Notes under the pieces: model-generated
What the model was told of the DNA's origin: nothing
Databases searched by the model: none
Seen by the model: only the letters and a program-made list of their open reading frames with translations
In this document: positions 9,473 through 18,055 of the stretch, piece by piece
Position numbering within the stretch: the stretch's first letter is position 1
Layout of the letters: each line of letters opens with the position of its first letter
Translations under genes and position numbers: made by a program
Assembly: GCA_028876065.1 (NCBI GenBank)
Contig: JAGWTI010000013.1
Coordinates: 1-51,640, forward strand
Source of the DNA: Nitrospirota bacterium
Lineage (GTDB): Bacteria > Nitrospirota > Nitrospiria > Nitrospirales > Nitrospiraceae
Reading direction: 5' to 3'
Length of the DNA: 51,640 bases

Positions 9473-9967
9473 ATGCGTGTGAAACCGTCTCATGCTCAGC
9501 AGGGCTATACCCTCATCGAGTTGATGATTGCCCTCGCCATCCTGGGTTTGCTGGCCGGTCTCGCGATTCCCACGTTCATGCGGTATCAGGCCAAAGCCCG
9601 CCAAGCTGAAGCCGCAACCAACCTGGGCGCTATTTTTGCCACGGAAACAGCCTTCTTCGGCGAGGCGGCGAGGTACAGCAACTTCACCGAGGCTGGGTTC
9701 AGCCTTGCCGCGGCGACGAACCGGTATACGTATCGCGCAGAACAGACGGACTCAGCCGGCTTGGGCACCGGGACTGTGCAAATGATCGGGGCGGCGATCG
9801 GCCCCGTGACGGTGGACAATGTCAGCGTTCCCGCTCGTTCCCATTTGCAAGAATTTACTGCCACTGCCACGGCTAACCTTGACGAGGATACGACGATCGA
9901 TCAGTGGCATGTGGACGACATGAAACGCGGCATAAATGCGGCAGACACAGATGATATTTTTTCCTAA
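9473..9967 (+). CDS. Type IV pilin-like protein (pilin 1)
   Basis: A class III signal precedes the cut: an 11-residue leader ending in Gly, then YTLIE with the required Glu at +5 and the hydrophobic segment LMIALAILGLLAGLAIP. The prepilin peptidase would cleave and N-methylate it. Tyr at +1 instead of Phe is uncommon. The 164-residue product is paralogous to the next gene: both share YQAKARQ, ATETAF/VSETSF, TNRYTYR and a C-terminal D-x-WHV-x-D motif. I chose the ATG at 9473 because the longer frame from 9386 would place its start before the -24/-12 promoter. There is no good ribosome site, unlike pilin 2, which suggests lower expression. It could be a minor pilin. Confidence 0.85.
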   Translation: MRVKPSHAQQGYTLIELMIALAILGLLAGLAIPTFMRYQAKARQAEAATNLGAIFATETAFFGEAARYSNFTEAGFSLAAATNRYTYRAEQTDSAGLGTGTVQMIGAAIGPVTVDNVSVPARSHLQEFTATATANLDEDTTIDQWHVDDMKRGINAADTDDIFS

Positions 9968-10106
9968 TCTTGGAGTGACAATTTTTTGCGCGAGAAGACG
10001 AAAATTGGATGGCTTAGGCGAGATCAACAGGATTCTGTTTTCTGTGTGATCCACAAGACGCTGGAATTCTTGAAAGAGTTTTTTTGATATTCAAAGACGC
10101 CTATTT

Positions 10107-10122
10107 CGGCATGGAAGGTGCA
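10107..10122 (+). promoter_or_regulatory. Candidate sigma-54 (-24/-12) promoter of pilin 2
   Basis: CGGCATG, then GAAG, then GTGCA preserves GG-N10-GC and matches 9 of 12 consensus positions. It lies about 75 bases before the pilin 2 start in a 220-base intergenic region. Sigma-54 control through PilS/PilR is well known for pilA genes in Pseudomonas, Geobacter and Myxococcus. No pilS or pilR gene is in this window. Confidence 0.58.
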
Positions 10123-10194
10123 TTACGCTGAAGCGGGACATTAGTATGCGTGGAATGAAATGGAATCGTTATAACTGATAGTGAGGTGATGATC

Positions 10195-10749
10195 ATGATG
10201 AAATCAATCCGTGACCAGGAGGGTTTTACGCTCATCGAGTTGATGATCGTGGTGGCCATCATCGGCATCTTGGCCGCCATTGCGATCCCCAACTTCTTGC
10301 AGTACCAGGCAAAAGCCCGGCAATCGGAGGCCAAGACCAATTTGGGCGGCGTCTTTGTCTCGGAGACCTCCTTCCTCGGTGAGAACTCGCGGTATGGGAC
10401 CTTTGCTGAGACGGGCTTCCAATTGGCCGGGACGACCAACCGATATACGTACCGGAGCCCGCTGACCCAGGCGGGGGTGGCCGCCGGGGCGTCGGTCGGC
10501 GAAGGGGCGACTCAGGGGACGGATATGTTCTGTAGCAGTGCGGGCAGCAACGGCAGCGGTGGGAGCTGTCTTGCGCCGAGCAACACCTATGTCGCGGGGG
10601 CTGCGACGGTGCCGGGTTCCGGGATCGCCGGCATGTTCAGCGCCAGTGCGGTGGGGAACATCGACGGGGACAGTGCGACGGACAATTGGCATGTCAACGA
10701 CATCAAACAAAATCTGCAGCAGCCGGACTTCAACGACGTCGCTGGCTAG
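10195..10749 (+). CDS. pilA: Type IV major pilin candidate (pilin 2)
   Basis: A 10-residue leader ends in Gly and is followed by [22 protein letters not shown], the textbook N-terminal methylation segment with Glu at +5. The mature part has about 174 residues. Compared with pilin 1 it carries an inserted Gly/Ser-rich loop bounded by two cysteines (CSSAGSN...GGSC), likely a disulfide loop. It ends in the same NWHVND motif family. GAGG at 10183-10186 fits the ATG at 10195. GTG 10186, ATG 10189 and ATG 10198 are also in frame. The strong ribosome site, sigma-54 promoter and downstream hairpin fit a highly expressed major pilin. Identification as PilA is by family and context. Confidence 0.88.
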   Translation: MMKSIRDQEGFTLIELMIVVAIIGILAAIAIPNFLQYQAKARQSEAKTNLGGVFVSETSFLGENSRYGTFAETGFQLAGTTNRYTYRSPLTQAGVAAGASVGEGATQGTDMFCSSAGSNGSGGSCLAPSNTYVAGAATVPGSGIAGMFSASAVGNIDGDSATDNWHVNDIKQNLQQPDFNDVAG

Positions 10750-10761
10750 GAGTTGTGACTT

Positions 10762-10796
10762 CCGGGCGGAGCGGGTGTGAAGCCTGCTCCGCCCGG
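10762..10796 (+). terminator. Stem-loop after the major pilin gene
   Basis: A GC-rich inverted repeat with a 14-base arm (CCGGGCGGAGCGGG / CCTGCTCCGCCCGG, one mismatch) closes a 7-base loop 12 bases after the pilin stop. No T-run follows, so it may be a partial terminator or an mRNA 3'-stabilising hairpin that lets the pilin be made in excess over the downstream genes. Confidence 0.6.
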
Positions 10797-10852
10797 GCGT
10801 AACGGTCACGCCGGATTCTCTTGATTCCTCAGCGGATGGCTTGCTGACCGAT

Positions 10853-12949
10853 GTGAGTAATAAAAAATTTTTCACGTGCGCTTCACTCAATCGAATTCTC
10901 GCTGCTCCTCGTCCATCTGATTTGCTTCCCGCTCGCTCCCCGCTTCTTACGACTTCCGGAATATGGGTCCTGATCGGCCTGCTGGTGTTCTCGCCGCTGC
11001 TTGATGGGGGGACCACCCATCTGGCCGCCATGATCATCCGGCTCATGCTGTTGCTCTTGGTGGGGCTTCATGTGGCCGTCGCAATCAAGCGCGGTATCGT
11101 GGCCGTTCCTGTATTCCGAATCGGTCCCATCGTGTTGGCCTTTCTGGGATTGGCGGCTCTCTCGACGGCCATGTCTCCCTACCTGAACCAAAGCTTGCAA
11201 TGGCTGACGGTCTTGATCGGGTATGCGGTACTCCTCTATATGCTGGTTGGCATGTTAATGAGCTGGAACTCCGTCACAATACTGTTGGGGGTGGCTGTCG
11301 GGATGGGGCTATTGGAATCAGGCTGGGCGTTGGCGCAAGCTGGATGGGTTCATGAACAGAGACCGAGCGGAACTTTTTTTAACCCCAATTTTTTGGCCGG
11401 TTACCTCGCGGTAACTTGGCCCATCGTCCTGGGTTGTCTTTGTTACGGTCGGTACAGATTCGGAGGACGGCGAGAAGGGAACGGGCAATATCTACATCTG
11501 CGGCATCTAGTCGTTCCTGGTTTCATGGCGGCAATCTTGGCCTTCTTATTGCTAGTGATTGTATGGACTGGGTCTCGTGGAGGGGCATTGGCTCTGGTAG
11601 CCGGGGCTGCGCTGGTTATGGGGGGGCGATTCGGCCGCAAAGGGGTAGCTGTGCTGGCGGTAGCGGCGCTGGTTGGCCTGGTTACACCGAATCCGCTCAG
11701 CGAACGGCTGAAGGCGCAATACCGGGAAGGCTCATCCATCAGTTTCGCCCGTTGGCAGATGTGGCAAAGCGCGGTTCTCGAAATGGCCGATCATCCGTTC
11801 GGTGTCGGGCTTGGACTCTACCAATATCTGTACCCGCGGTATGCCCTTCCGCTGGAGGGGCAGATTGCTCGCTACGGCAAAGTCGCTCAGACGCCGCATA
11901 GCGAATATTTGCAGATGGGCGTCGAACTCGGATGGGGGGGGCTGCTCCTGTTTATTGGAGGCCTGGCGGTGGTGGCGAGGGAAGCAGTCCTGCTGTTGAA
12001 ACAACGACTCAGGCGATGGCAACGCGGGCTGCTGGTGGGCGTCATCGCAGGGATCGCCGGGACTCTCGTCCAGGCGGCGGTGGATTCCAATTTGCACGAG
12101 CCGGCGATCGCAATCCTCTTGACGTGCTGCGTGGGGATCGTCATGGCCGCACACCGGTTGGTTGAGCGTCACCCTGCGCCGGCGCGTGTGGTTTCCGTCG
12201 AGCCGCGATGGTTTTGGGGCGGTCTGGCTACGGTCTTGGTTGTTGTCCTGACCGTCCACGTGGTTCGACTCGGAATGGCCTGGATGTTTCACGAATCCGG
12301 GTCGCAAGCGATGGCGAAGCGGGAATTGACCCTGGCGATTGCCGATTTTCAGACAGCCATTCGGCTGGATGCAGGCAAAACGTTGTATCGGAGTTCGTTG
12401 GCCGCCGCATATTTCCGAGCGTTTGAGCGGACAGGCGACCCACTGGCCGCGGAAGCAGCCGTAAGCGAATTACGCACGGCCGTTGCCCTGAATCCGATGG
12501 ATGGTCGGCTGCAAGGGTTGTTGGGCTACGTCTATGCCTCGTTGGCCGCCGCGCGCGAACCGCCGCCTGCGTCTCCGGAGCAGCGGACGGCCTGGACGCG
12601 TGCGGCGATCGCATCCTATGAACGGGCGGCCGAACTGGAGCCATTCGTCGCTTTTCACGGGTTGGAATTGGGACGCTTGTATCTGGCTCTCGGCGAGCGT
12701 GAGGCGGCCGCGACGTGGGTGCAACACACCGTCGAGCTGGAGCCGAATTTCCTTCCCGGTCGAGAATGGTTGGCGCGGCGATGGATGGAAGCAGGCCGTC
12801 TCGACGAGGCGGAGCGCGAATGCCGGGAAATTCTGGAGCGCCAACAGCGGTATGCCGCTGCGCCCAAGGATGAACTGGAACAGCGGTTTCTCACCGTCGA
12901 TGTCCGAGGACTGGTGAATGCGTTGGAGCACGTGAGGGAGCGGGGATGA
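10853..12949 (+). CDS. O-antigen ligase / PglL-type oligosaccharyltransferase family protein with C-terminal TPRs
   Basis: A polytopic inner-membrane protein of the Wzy_C / WaaL / PglL superfamily. It has about ten hydrophobic segments over residues 35-460, the motif RPSGTFFNPNFLAGYL and the periplasmic-loop motif PHSEYLQMGVELG. The His of that motif is the position needed for activity in characterised ligases. After the last membrane segment about 220 residues form TPR-like repeats. The family moves lipid-linked glycans onto lipid A-core or onto pilin. Lying directly after two pilins resembles the pilA-tfpO arrangement, while the 25-kb glycan operon downstream fits an O-antigen ligase, so the acceptor is open. 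The start is uncertain: GTG 10853 or TTG 10841. Its stop overlaps the next start. Confidence 0.8.
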   Translation: MSNKKFFTCASLNRILAAPRPSDLLPARSPLLTTSGIWVLIGLLVFSPLLDGGTTHLAAMIIRLMLLLLVGLHVAVAIKRGIVAVPVFRIGPIVLAFLGLAALSTAMSPYLNQSLQWLTVLIGYAVLLYMLVGMLMSWNSVTILLGVAVGMGLLESGWALAQAGWVHEQRPSGTFFNPNFLAGYLAVTWPIVLGCLCYGRYRFGGRREGNGQYLHLRHLVVPGFMAAILAFLLLVIVWTGSRGGALALVAGAALVMGGRFGRKGVAVLAVAALVGLVTPNPLSERLKAQYREGSSISFARWQMWQSAVLEMADHPFGVGLGLYQYLYPRYALPLEGQIARYGKVAQTPHSEYLQMGVELGWGGLLLFIGGLAVVAREAVLLLKQRLRRWQRGLLVGVIAGIAGTLVQAAVDSNLHEPAIAILLTCCVGIVMAAHRLVERHPAPARVVSVEPRWFWGGLATVLVVVLTVHVVRLGMAWMFHESGSQAMAKRELTLAIADFQTAIRLDAGKTLYRSSLAAAYFRAFERTGDPLAAEAAVSELRTAVALNPMDGRLQGLLGYVYASLAAAREPPPASPEQRTAWTRAAIASYERAAELEPFVAFHGLELGRLYLALGEREAAATWVQHTVELEPNFLPGREWLARRWMEAGRLDEAERECREILERQQRYAAAPKDELEQRFLTVDVRGLVNALEHVRERG

Positions 12950-13839
12950 CCATACGCACGGGCATGGAGCCGTCGAGAAGGCGGCTGTTTGCCGGCGCCT
13001 TGATGCTGGCCTTGGGCCTTGGGACAGTCGGGGCATTGGGCGCGCTGGAACGTCAACGCCCGCCGGAAGCCAGGGCCGCGGAACTCTCGTTTCTCCCGAA
13101 GGGCGAGTACATCAGGGTCGCGGCGTTGGGCTATCACCAGATGGCGGCGGACTTGATCTGGCTCAAGGCCGTGCAGCAGCTCGGCGAGTTGAAACAAACC
13201 AGAGCCGGATACCGCTGGGCCTACCATGCGGTGGATGTGGTAACCGATGTGGACCCGGCCTTTGCCTTTGCGTACCAGGCATCCGGGACGATTCTCGGGG
13301 TGTGGGCTGAGCTGCCCCATGAGAGCATCGCCATCTTAACCAAAGGCATGCGCCACCACCCGGATATTTGGCAGCTGCCGCTTGTCGTCGGATACGATTA
13401 CTTTTACGAACTCCATGATACGCGTGCGGCTGCCCGATATTTTCGTATGGCGGCGGTGTTGCCCGGCGCGCCCGAGTACCTGGGCAAGCTGGCCGCCAGG
13501 ATGACCGTCGAAGCGGGCGATCCGGATGCGGCGTTGGAGTTTCTGCAGCGGCTGTCCCTGCGGACGCAGGACGAGCGCATTCGGGCGGGCTTGTTGAAGC
13601 GCATGAAGGAGGTCGTGGTTGAGCGGGACCTGCGGTTTTTGGAGGAGGGGGTGCGCCGGTATCGGGTTCGCTATGGGACGTCGCCGCGGACACTCGATGA
13701 CTTGGCGACCGGGGGGATTGTCAATCGGATTCCCCCGGAGCCGCTCGGAGGGGCGTATCGGTTGAATCCACAGGATGGGACCGTGAGCAGCACCAGTACG
13801 CCCGAACGGTTGCTGGTGCATCGGCGCCCAGGATCATGA
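12946..13839 (+). CDS. Exported TPR-like protein in the PilG position of a pilGHI-like cluster
   Basis: A 297-residue protein with one N-terminal membrane or signal segment (LFAGALMLALGLGTVGALGAL), followed by helical TPR-like repeats. A conserved aromatic block (ALGYHQMAADLIWLKAVQQLG) lies near residues 58-78. The C-terminus (RYGTSPRTLDDLATGGIVNRIPPEPLGG) resembles the C-terminal beta part of pseudopilin-like proteins. It overlaps the ligase stop by four bases, so translation is coupled. It precedes an ABC ATPase and permease, as PilG precedes PilH and PilI in Myxococcus xanthus, where all three are needed for type IV pili. I see no direct sequence proof of PilG homology, so that role is inferred from position. 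Confidence 0.6.
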   Translation: MTIRTGMEPSRRRLFAGALMLALGLGTVGALGALERQRPPEARAAELSFLPKGEYIRVAALGYHQMAADLIWLKAVQQLGELKQTRAGYRWAYHAVDVVTDVDPAFAFAYQASGTILGVWAELPHESIAILTKGMRHHPDIWQLPLVVGYDYFYELHDTRAAARYFRMAAVLPGAPEYLGKLAARMTVEAGDPDAALEFLQRLSLRTQDERIRAGLLKRMKEVVVERDLRFLEEGVRRYRVRYGTSPRTLDDLATGGIVNRIPPEPLGGAYRLNPQDGTVSSTSTPERLLVHRRPGS

Positions 13840-13929
13840 ACGGCGCGTTCTCGTGCGGAGCTTGCATTCTCGTTGGTTCCCCTGCATCATTCTGGAGCCT
13901 GCGGAGGGCTCCGGGAAGGAACGCGACTT

Positions 13930-14904
13930 GTGAATGCCATTGTCATTGATCGTCTGACGAAAGTGTATCGGTCCGCCTGGTTCGGCCGTCCGCCGATGCC
14001 GGCTTTGGACGGCCTGTCTTTGTCGGTCCAACAGGGGGAAATCTATGGCTTTCTTGGGCCGAATGGCTCCGGAAAAACGACCACGTTGAAAATCCTGATG
14101 GGGTTGATGCGGGCCACGAGCGGGAACGCCGAGATTCTTGGCAAACCACTCGATGATGTGCAGATCCGCCACCGCATCGGGTTCCTTCCGGAGGCCCCGT
14201 ATTTTTATGAATACTTAACCGCGGAAGAGTTCCTGGCGTTTTATGGAAACCTGGCTGGATTGGAGCGGTCCGGGCTCGCCCGGAAAATCACGCAGATGCT
14301 GGATCTCGTAGGCTTGGCCGAAGCCAGGACGCGGCCGCTGCGAAAATTTTCCAAAGGCATGCTGCAGCGTATCGGCTTGGCACAGGCGCTGATCCACGAT
14401 CCGGAATTGGTCGTGCTGGACGAGCCGATGTCCGGGTTGGACCCGGTCGGGCGTATGCAGGTGCGCGACTTGATTCTAAGCCTGCGCGACCAGGGCAAGA
14501 CGGTCTTCTTCAGTACGCATATCATCCCGGATGTGGAGATGATTTGCGATCGAGTGGCCATCGTCGTCAAAGGGAAACTGCTCGCGGAAGGCCGTGTCGA
14601 TGAACTGGTCAACCCAGGCCATGCGCAATCCGTCGAAGTCGTCTGTGAAGGCATCAAAGCCGGCGAAGTGGCCACAATCCGGGCGGCGGCCAGCCGCGTG
14701 TTGCAGCGGGGCGACCATTCATTGGTAGTGTTGCCCGGTCCGGATCAAGTGGAACCGGTGCTCTCCGCCATCAGGGCCGAGGGGGGGAGGCTGGTGTCGG
14801 TCACGCCGCAGAAGGGGTCCCTGGAGGACTTGTTCATGAAACGCTCGGGCGCGCCGATCGATGGACCAGGGCGGCAGAGGGACGTCGGCGGATCGGCGGA
14901 GTGA
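13930..14904 (+). CDS. ABC transporter ATP-binding protein (PilH-like)
   Basis: A standard ABC ATPase of 324 residues, with Walker A GPNGSGKT (residues 43-50), signature FSKGMLQRIGLAQAL in place of LSGGQ, Walker B LVVLDEPMSGLD and the switch histidine in FFSTHI. It belongs to the ABC-2 (CcmA/NosF/DrrA-like) group. I chose the GTG at 13930, with GGAAGGA 9 bases upstream. An upstream TTG at 13873 would add about 19 non-conserved residues. The permease follows in the next frame and the pilin genes are upstream, matching the PilH position in Myxococcus. The substrate is unknown. Confidence 0.88.
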   Translation: MNAIVIDRLTKVYRSAWFGRPPMPALDGLSLSVQQGEIYGFLGPNGSGKTTTLKILMGLMRATSGNAEILGKPLDDVQIRHRIGFLPEAPYFYEYLTAEEFLAFYGNLAGLERSGLARKITQMLDLVGLAEARTRPLRKFSKGMLQRIGLAQALIHDPELVVLDEPMSGLDPVGRMQVRDLILSLRDQGKTVFFSTHIIPDVEMICDRVAIVVKGKLLAEGRVDELVNPGHAQSVEVVCEGIKAGEVATIRAAASRVLQRGDHSLVVLPGPDQVEPVLSAIRAEGGRLVSVTPQKGSLEDLFMKRSGAPIDGPGRQRDVGGSAE

Positions 14905-14906
14905 TC

Positions 14907-15671
14907 ATGCAACGTGTTGCCGTCATTGCCTTGAATACGTTCCGCGAGAATCTCAGAGATAAGATTCTCTACAATCTTCTATTCTTCGTCTTGCTGCTGA
15001 TGGGCGGATCCGTCTTGCTGGCGGATCTGACGATCATGGAGCACAGGCGGATTGTCACGGATATGGGGTTGGCCACCATGAATCTGGCGGGAGTGGTCAT
15101 CGCCGTGTTCGTGGGGATCGGCCTGGTCGGCAAAGAGATCGAGCGACGGACCGTCTATACGATTCTGGCCCGGCCGATCAGCCGCACGCAATTTGTTCTC
15201 GGCAAGTACCTGGGGCTGGTCTTGACCCTGCTCGTCAATGTGACGTTCATGCTCGCGGTGTTTCTCGTGACGCTCTGGGCGTACAAGACTCCTCTCCATG
15301 CGGCGCTGTTCCAGGCCGTGGGCTTGATCTTCGTCGAACTATTGCTCGTGACCGCGCTCGCGCTCTTCTTTTCGACGTTCAGCACGGCCACGTTGAGCGC
15401 CATTATGACCCTGGGGTTCTATGTCATCGGACATTTGACGACCGACCTCAAGGGGCTGGCGGAGAACAGCCAGCACGCCGCCGTGCAGACCGTGGTCACG
15501 GGGTTGTATTATGTGTGGCCCAATCTGGAAGTACTGAACGTGAAAGGGCAAGCGGCCACCAACGCGCTCGTGGACATGTCTTATGTGGCGACGGCGTCGA
15601 TGTACGGGCTGCTCTATGCCGCCTTGCTGTTGACGGCCGCCTGCGCGGTTTTTCGCGATCGGGATTTTTAG
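14907..15671 (+). CDS. ABC-2 type transporter permease (PilI-like)
   Basis: A 254-residue inner-membrane protein of the NosY/ABC-2 group with six hydrophobic segments. It starts with VAVIALNTFRENLRDKILYNLLFFVLL and contains the conserved cytoplasmic piece GKEIERRTVYTILARPISR, typical of these permeases. GCGGAG fits the ATG at 14907 with 5-base spacing, and GTG 14901 is the alternative. It pairs with the ATPase immediately upstream. In M. xanthus the corresponding PilH/PilI pair is required for pilus assembly. The function here is inferred from that arrangement. Confidence 0.82.
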   Translation: MQRVAVIALNTFRENLRDKILYNLLFFVLLLMGGSVLLADLTIMEHRRIVTDMGLATMNLAGVVIAVFVGIGLVGKEIERRTVYTILARPISRTQFVLGKYLGLVLTLLVNVTFMLAVFLVTLWAYKTPLHAALFQAVGLIFVELLLVTALALFFSTFSTATLSAIMTLGFYVIGHLTTDLKGLAENSQHAAVQTVVTGLYYVWPNLEVLNVKGQAATNALVDMSYVATASMYGLLYAALLLTAACAVFRDRDF

Positions 15672-15693
15672 CAAGGATCTAGGGGAGGTGCTG

Positions 15694-16995
15694 ATGAGTG
15701 TGCTGGACAAGATCAAGAACCGTTCGGCTGTGATCGGGGTCGTTGGCTTGGGGTATGTCGGCTTGCCCCTGGCGGTGTTGCAGGCCAAAACCGGCTATCG
15801 CGTGATCGGAGTGGATGAAGTCGCAGAGAAGGTGGACCGGGTGTCGCGGAGCGACAATTATATCTCGGACGTGGATAGCGCCGAGCTGAAGGAGGCGGTG
15901 AAGACCGGGAAGCTTTCCGCCACCAGAGACTTTGCGGCCTTGCGAGGCTGCGATGTCGTCATGATCTGTGTTCCGACGCCGTTGACCAAGAATAAGGAAC
16001 CGGATATCAGCGCCGTGGTCTCGGTCACCAGGCAGCTGGCCAAGTATGTGCATCCCGATATGCTCGTGGTGCTGGAGAGCACGACCTATCCCGGGACCAC
16101 CGAAGAGGTCATGCTTCCGATCCTGACCGCAGGCGGGTTGAAGGTCGGACAGGATATTTATGTGGCGTTCTCGCCCGAACGGGTCGACCCGGGCAACCGG
16201 TCGTTCAAGACGCACAATACGTTCAAGTTGGTCGGAGGAGTGACGCCGGCCTGTCTGACCGTTGCGCGGACGTTCTACGAGCAATCCATCGTCAAGATTT
16301 TTCCGGTCTCGTCCCCTCGGGTGGCCGAAATGACGAAGGTGTTCGAGAATGTCTTCCGGTCCGTCAACATCGCGCTGGTGAACGAGTTGGCCATGCTCTG
16401 CGACCGGATGGGCCTCAGCGTCTATGAAGTCATCGATGCGGCCGCCACGAAGAACTTCGGGTTCATGCCCTTTTATCCTGGACCGGGCGTCGGCGGACAC
16501 TGCATTCCCCTGGACCCCTATTACCTTGCCTGGAAATCGAAGGAATATGATGTCCATACCCGGTTCATCGAGCTGGCCGGCGAGATCAACGAGGGGATGC
16601 CCTATTACGTGGTGGCCAAGACCCAGCGGTTGCTCAATCAACACGGACGCTGCCTCAACGGATCGGAGATTCTGATCCTGGGCGTAACGTACAAAGCGGA
16701 TGTGGCCGACTGGCGCGAGACTCCGGCGATCAAGGTCATGGAACTCTTGCAGCGGGAAAAGGCGAAACTGGTCTATGCGGACCCCTTTACGCCGTCGGTC
16801 GAGATTGAAGGGCGGTCGTATTCGGCCGTGGAGGTGACGGACGAACAGCTCCGCCGCTGCGCCTGCGCCGTCATCCTGACGGCCCATTCGGCATTCGACT
16901 ATGAGCGGATTATCAAGTTGGCCCCGGTGGTGTTTGACACGAGAAACGGCACGAGGAACGTCAAAGGCAAGAAGGACAACGTGGTGCTGCTCTGA
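15694..16995 (+). CDS. wbpA: UDP-N-acetylglucosamine 6-dehydrogenase family (WbpA/WbpO-like)
   Basis: A nucleotide-sugar dehydrogenase that oxidises C6 of a UDP-HexNAc to the uronic acid with two NAD+. It has an N-terminal Rossmann motif IGVVGLGYVGLPLAV, the family signature SPERVDPG, and the catalytic Cys at residue 270 in GVGGHCIPLDP. A C-terminal UDP-binding domain contains GVTYKADVADWRETPA. The length (433) is normal. GGGGAGG 6 bases before the ATG fixes the start; an upstream GTG is in frame. The genes directly after it are WbpB-, WbpD- and WbpI-like, so the likely substrate is UDP-GlcNAc and the product UDP-GlcNAcA, the entry to the UDP-ManNAc3NAcA route. It is the first gene of the glycan operon. 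Confidence 0.9.
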   Translation: MSVLDKIKNRSAVIGVVGLGYVGLPLAVLQAKTGYRVIGVDEVAEKVDRVSRSDNYISDVDSAELKEAVKTGKLSATRDFAALRGCDVVMICVPTPLTKNKEPDISAVVSVTRQLAKYVHPDMLVVLESTTYPGTTEEVMLPILTAGGLKVGQDIYVAFSPERVDPGNRSFKTHNTFKLVGGVTPACLTVARTFYEQSIVKIFPVSSPRVAEMTKVFENVFRSVNIALVNELAMLCDRMGLSVYEVIDAAATKNFGFMPFYPGPGVGGHCIPLDPYYLAWKSKEYDVHTRFIELAGEINEGMPYYVVAKTQRLLNQHGRCLNGSEILILGVTYKADVADWRETPAIKVMELLQREKAKLVYADPFTPSVEIEGRSYSAVEVTDEQLRRCACAVILTAHSAFDYERIIKLAPVVFDTRNGTRNVKGKKDNVVLL

Positions 16996-17021
16996 CAACG
17001 GGCGGCACGCGCTATGTGCGC

Positions 17022-18053
17022 ATGAACCGAGACGTCAACAGGGCGGTGCGGGTTGCGGTGGTCGGCGCCGGAGAATGGGGGAAAAACCACGTCCGGACCT
17101 TTGCCCACCTCCGCGGCGCGACGTTGGCGTCGGTGTGCGATTTGGACTCCGCCAAGCTCGAGGCGGTCCGTTCCGACTATCCCGGCGTGGCTGCGACGGC
17201 CCGGTACGACGATGTTCTCCGGGACAGCTCGATCGAGGGGGTGGTCATCGCCTCATTCGCCTCCAAACATTTCGAGCAAGCCCGCTTGGCGCTGGCCGCC
17301 AAGAAGCATGTGCTGGTCGAGAAGCCGATGACGCTCGCGCCGGAAGAGGCCGAGGAACTCGTGCACGTGGCCGATCAAACCGGCTGTTGCCTGATGGTGG
17401 GGCACTTGTTGCTCTACCATCCGGCGGTGGCCAAGATGAAGGCCTTGGTGGCCAACCAGGAGATCGGCGATCTGTTCTACCTCTATAGCCAGCGTCTCAA
17501 CCTCGGCCGGGTCCGGAAGGATGAGAACGCCCTCTGGAGTTTCGGGCCGCACGACGTGGCGGTCGCCGTCTATCTTTTCGGGGACGAGCCGGAGGTGGTG
17601 ACGGCCAAGGGCGAAGCGTTTCTTCAGCAGGGGGTCGTGGACGTGGTCTTTGTAACCCTGCATTTCCCCCGACGGAAGCTGGCCCATATCCATTTGAGCT
17701 GGCTGGACCCTCACAAGACGAGGCGGACGACCATTGTGGGGAGCAAGAAAATGGTCGTGTTCGACGATATGGAGCCGACCGACAAAGTCCGCATTTACGA
17801 CAAGGGCGTGGACATCAAGCCCCAGGCCGTGGCCTACGAGGATTATCTTCACGTCCGATTCGGAGACGTATTGATTCCGCACATCGGCTCGATCGAACCC
17901 CTCCGGCTCGAGTGCCAACATTTTCTTGATTGTATCCGGACCGGAGCCAGGCCGATGAGCGACGGCAGGCAGGGCTTGCAGGTCATCCGGATTCTGGCCG
18001 CCGCTCAACGGTCGCTCGACCTGGACGGCGCGCCTGTCCCGGTCAAGGGATAA
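17022..18053 (+). CDS. wbpB: Gfo/Idh/MocA oxidoreductase (WbpB/WlbA-like 3-dehydrogenase)
   Basis: A 343-residue NAD-dependent oxidoreductase. It has the Rossmann start [20 protein letters not shown], the family EKP motif at residues 100-102 (LVEKPM) and the C-terminal fold region [14 protein letters not shown] that holds the active-site His. In the Wbp pathway this enzyme oxidises C3 of UDP-GlcNAcA to the 3-keto intermediate used by the WbpE aminotransferase. The assignment comes from the family plus neighbours (WbpA before, WbpD and WbpI after). A GTG at 17016 is an alternative start. Only 26 bases separate it from the previous gene. Confidence 0.86.
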   Translation: MNRDVNRAVRVAVVGAGEWGKNHVRTFAHLRGATLASVCDLDSAKLEAVRSDYPGVAATARYDDVLRDSSIEGVVIASFASKHFEQARLALAAKKHVLVEKPMTLAPEEAEELVHVADQTGCCLMVGHLLLYHPAVAKMKALVANQEIGDLFYLYSQRLNLGRVRKDENALWSFGPHDVAVAVYLFGDEPEVVTAKGEAFLQQGVVDVVFVTLHFPRRKLAHIHLSWLDPHKTRRTTIVGSKKMVVFDDMEPTDKVRIYDKGVDIKPQAVAYEDYLHVRFGDVLIPHIGSIEPLRLECQHFLDCIRTGARPMSDGRQGLQVIRILAAAQRSLDLDGAPVPVKG

Positions 18054-18055
18054 CC

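Noticed and set aside
9968-10010. CAATTTT...AAAATTG as a terminator after pilin 1
   Set aside because: The stem is short and AT-rich, and the T-run is in the left arm rather than after the stem.
15679-16998. 439-codon minus-strand open frame antisense to the wbpA-like gene
   Set aside because: It mirrors the third-position GC pattern of the real gene and has no recognisable motif or ribosome site.
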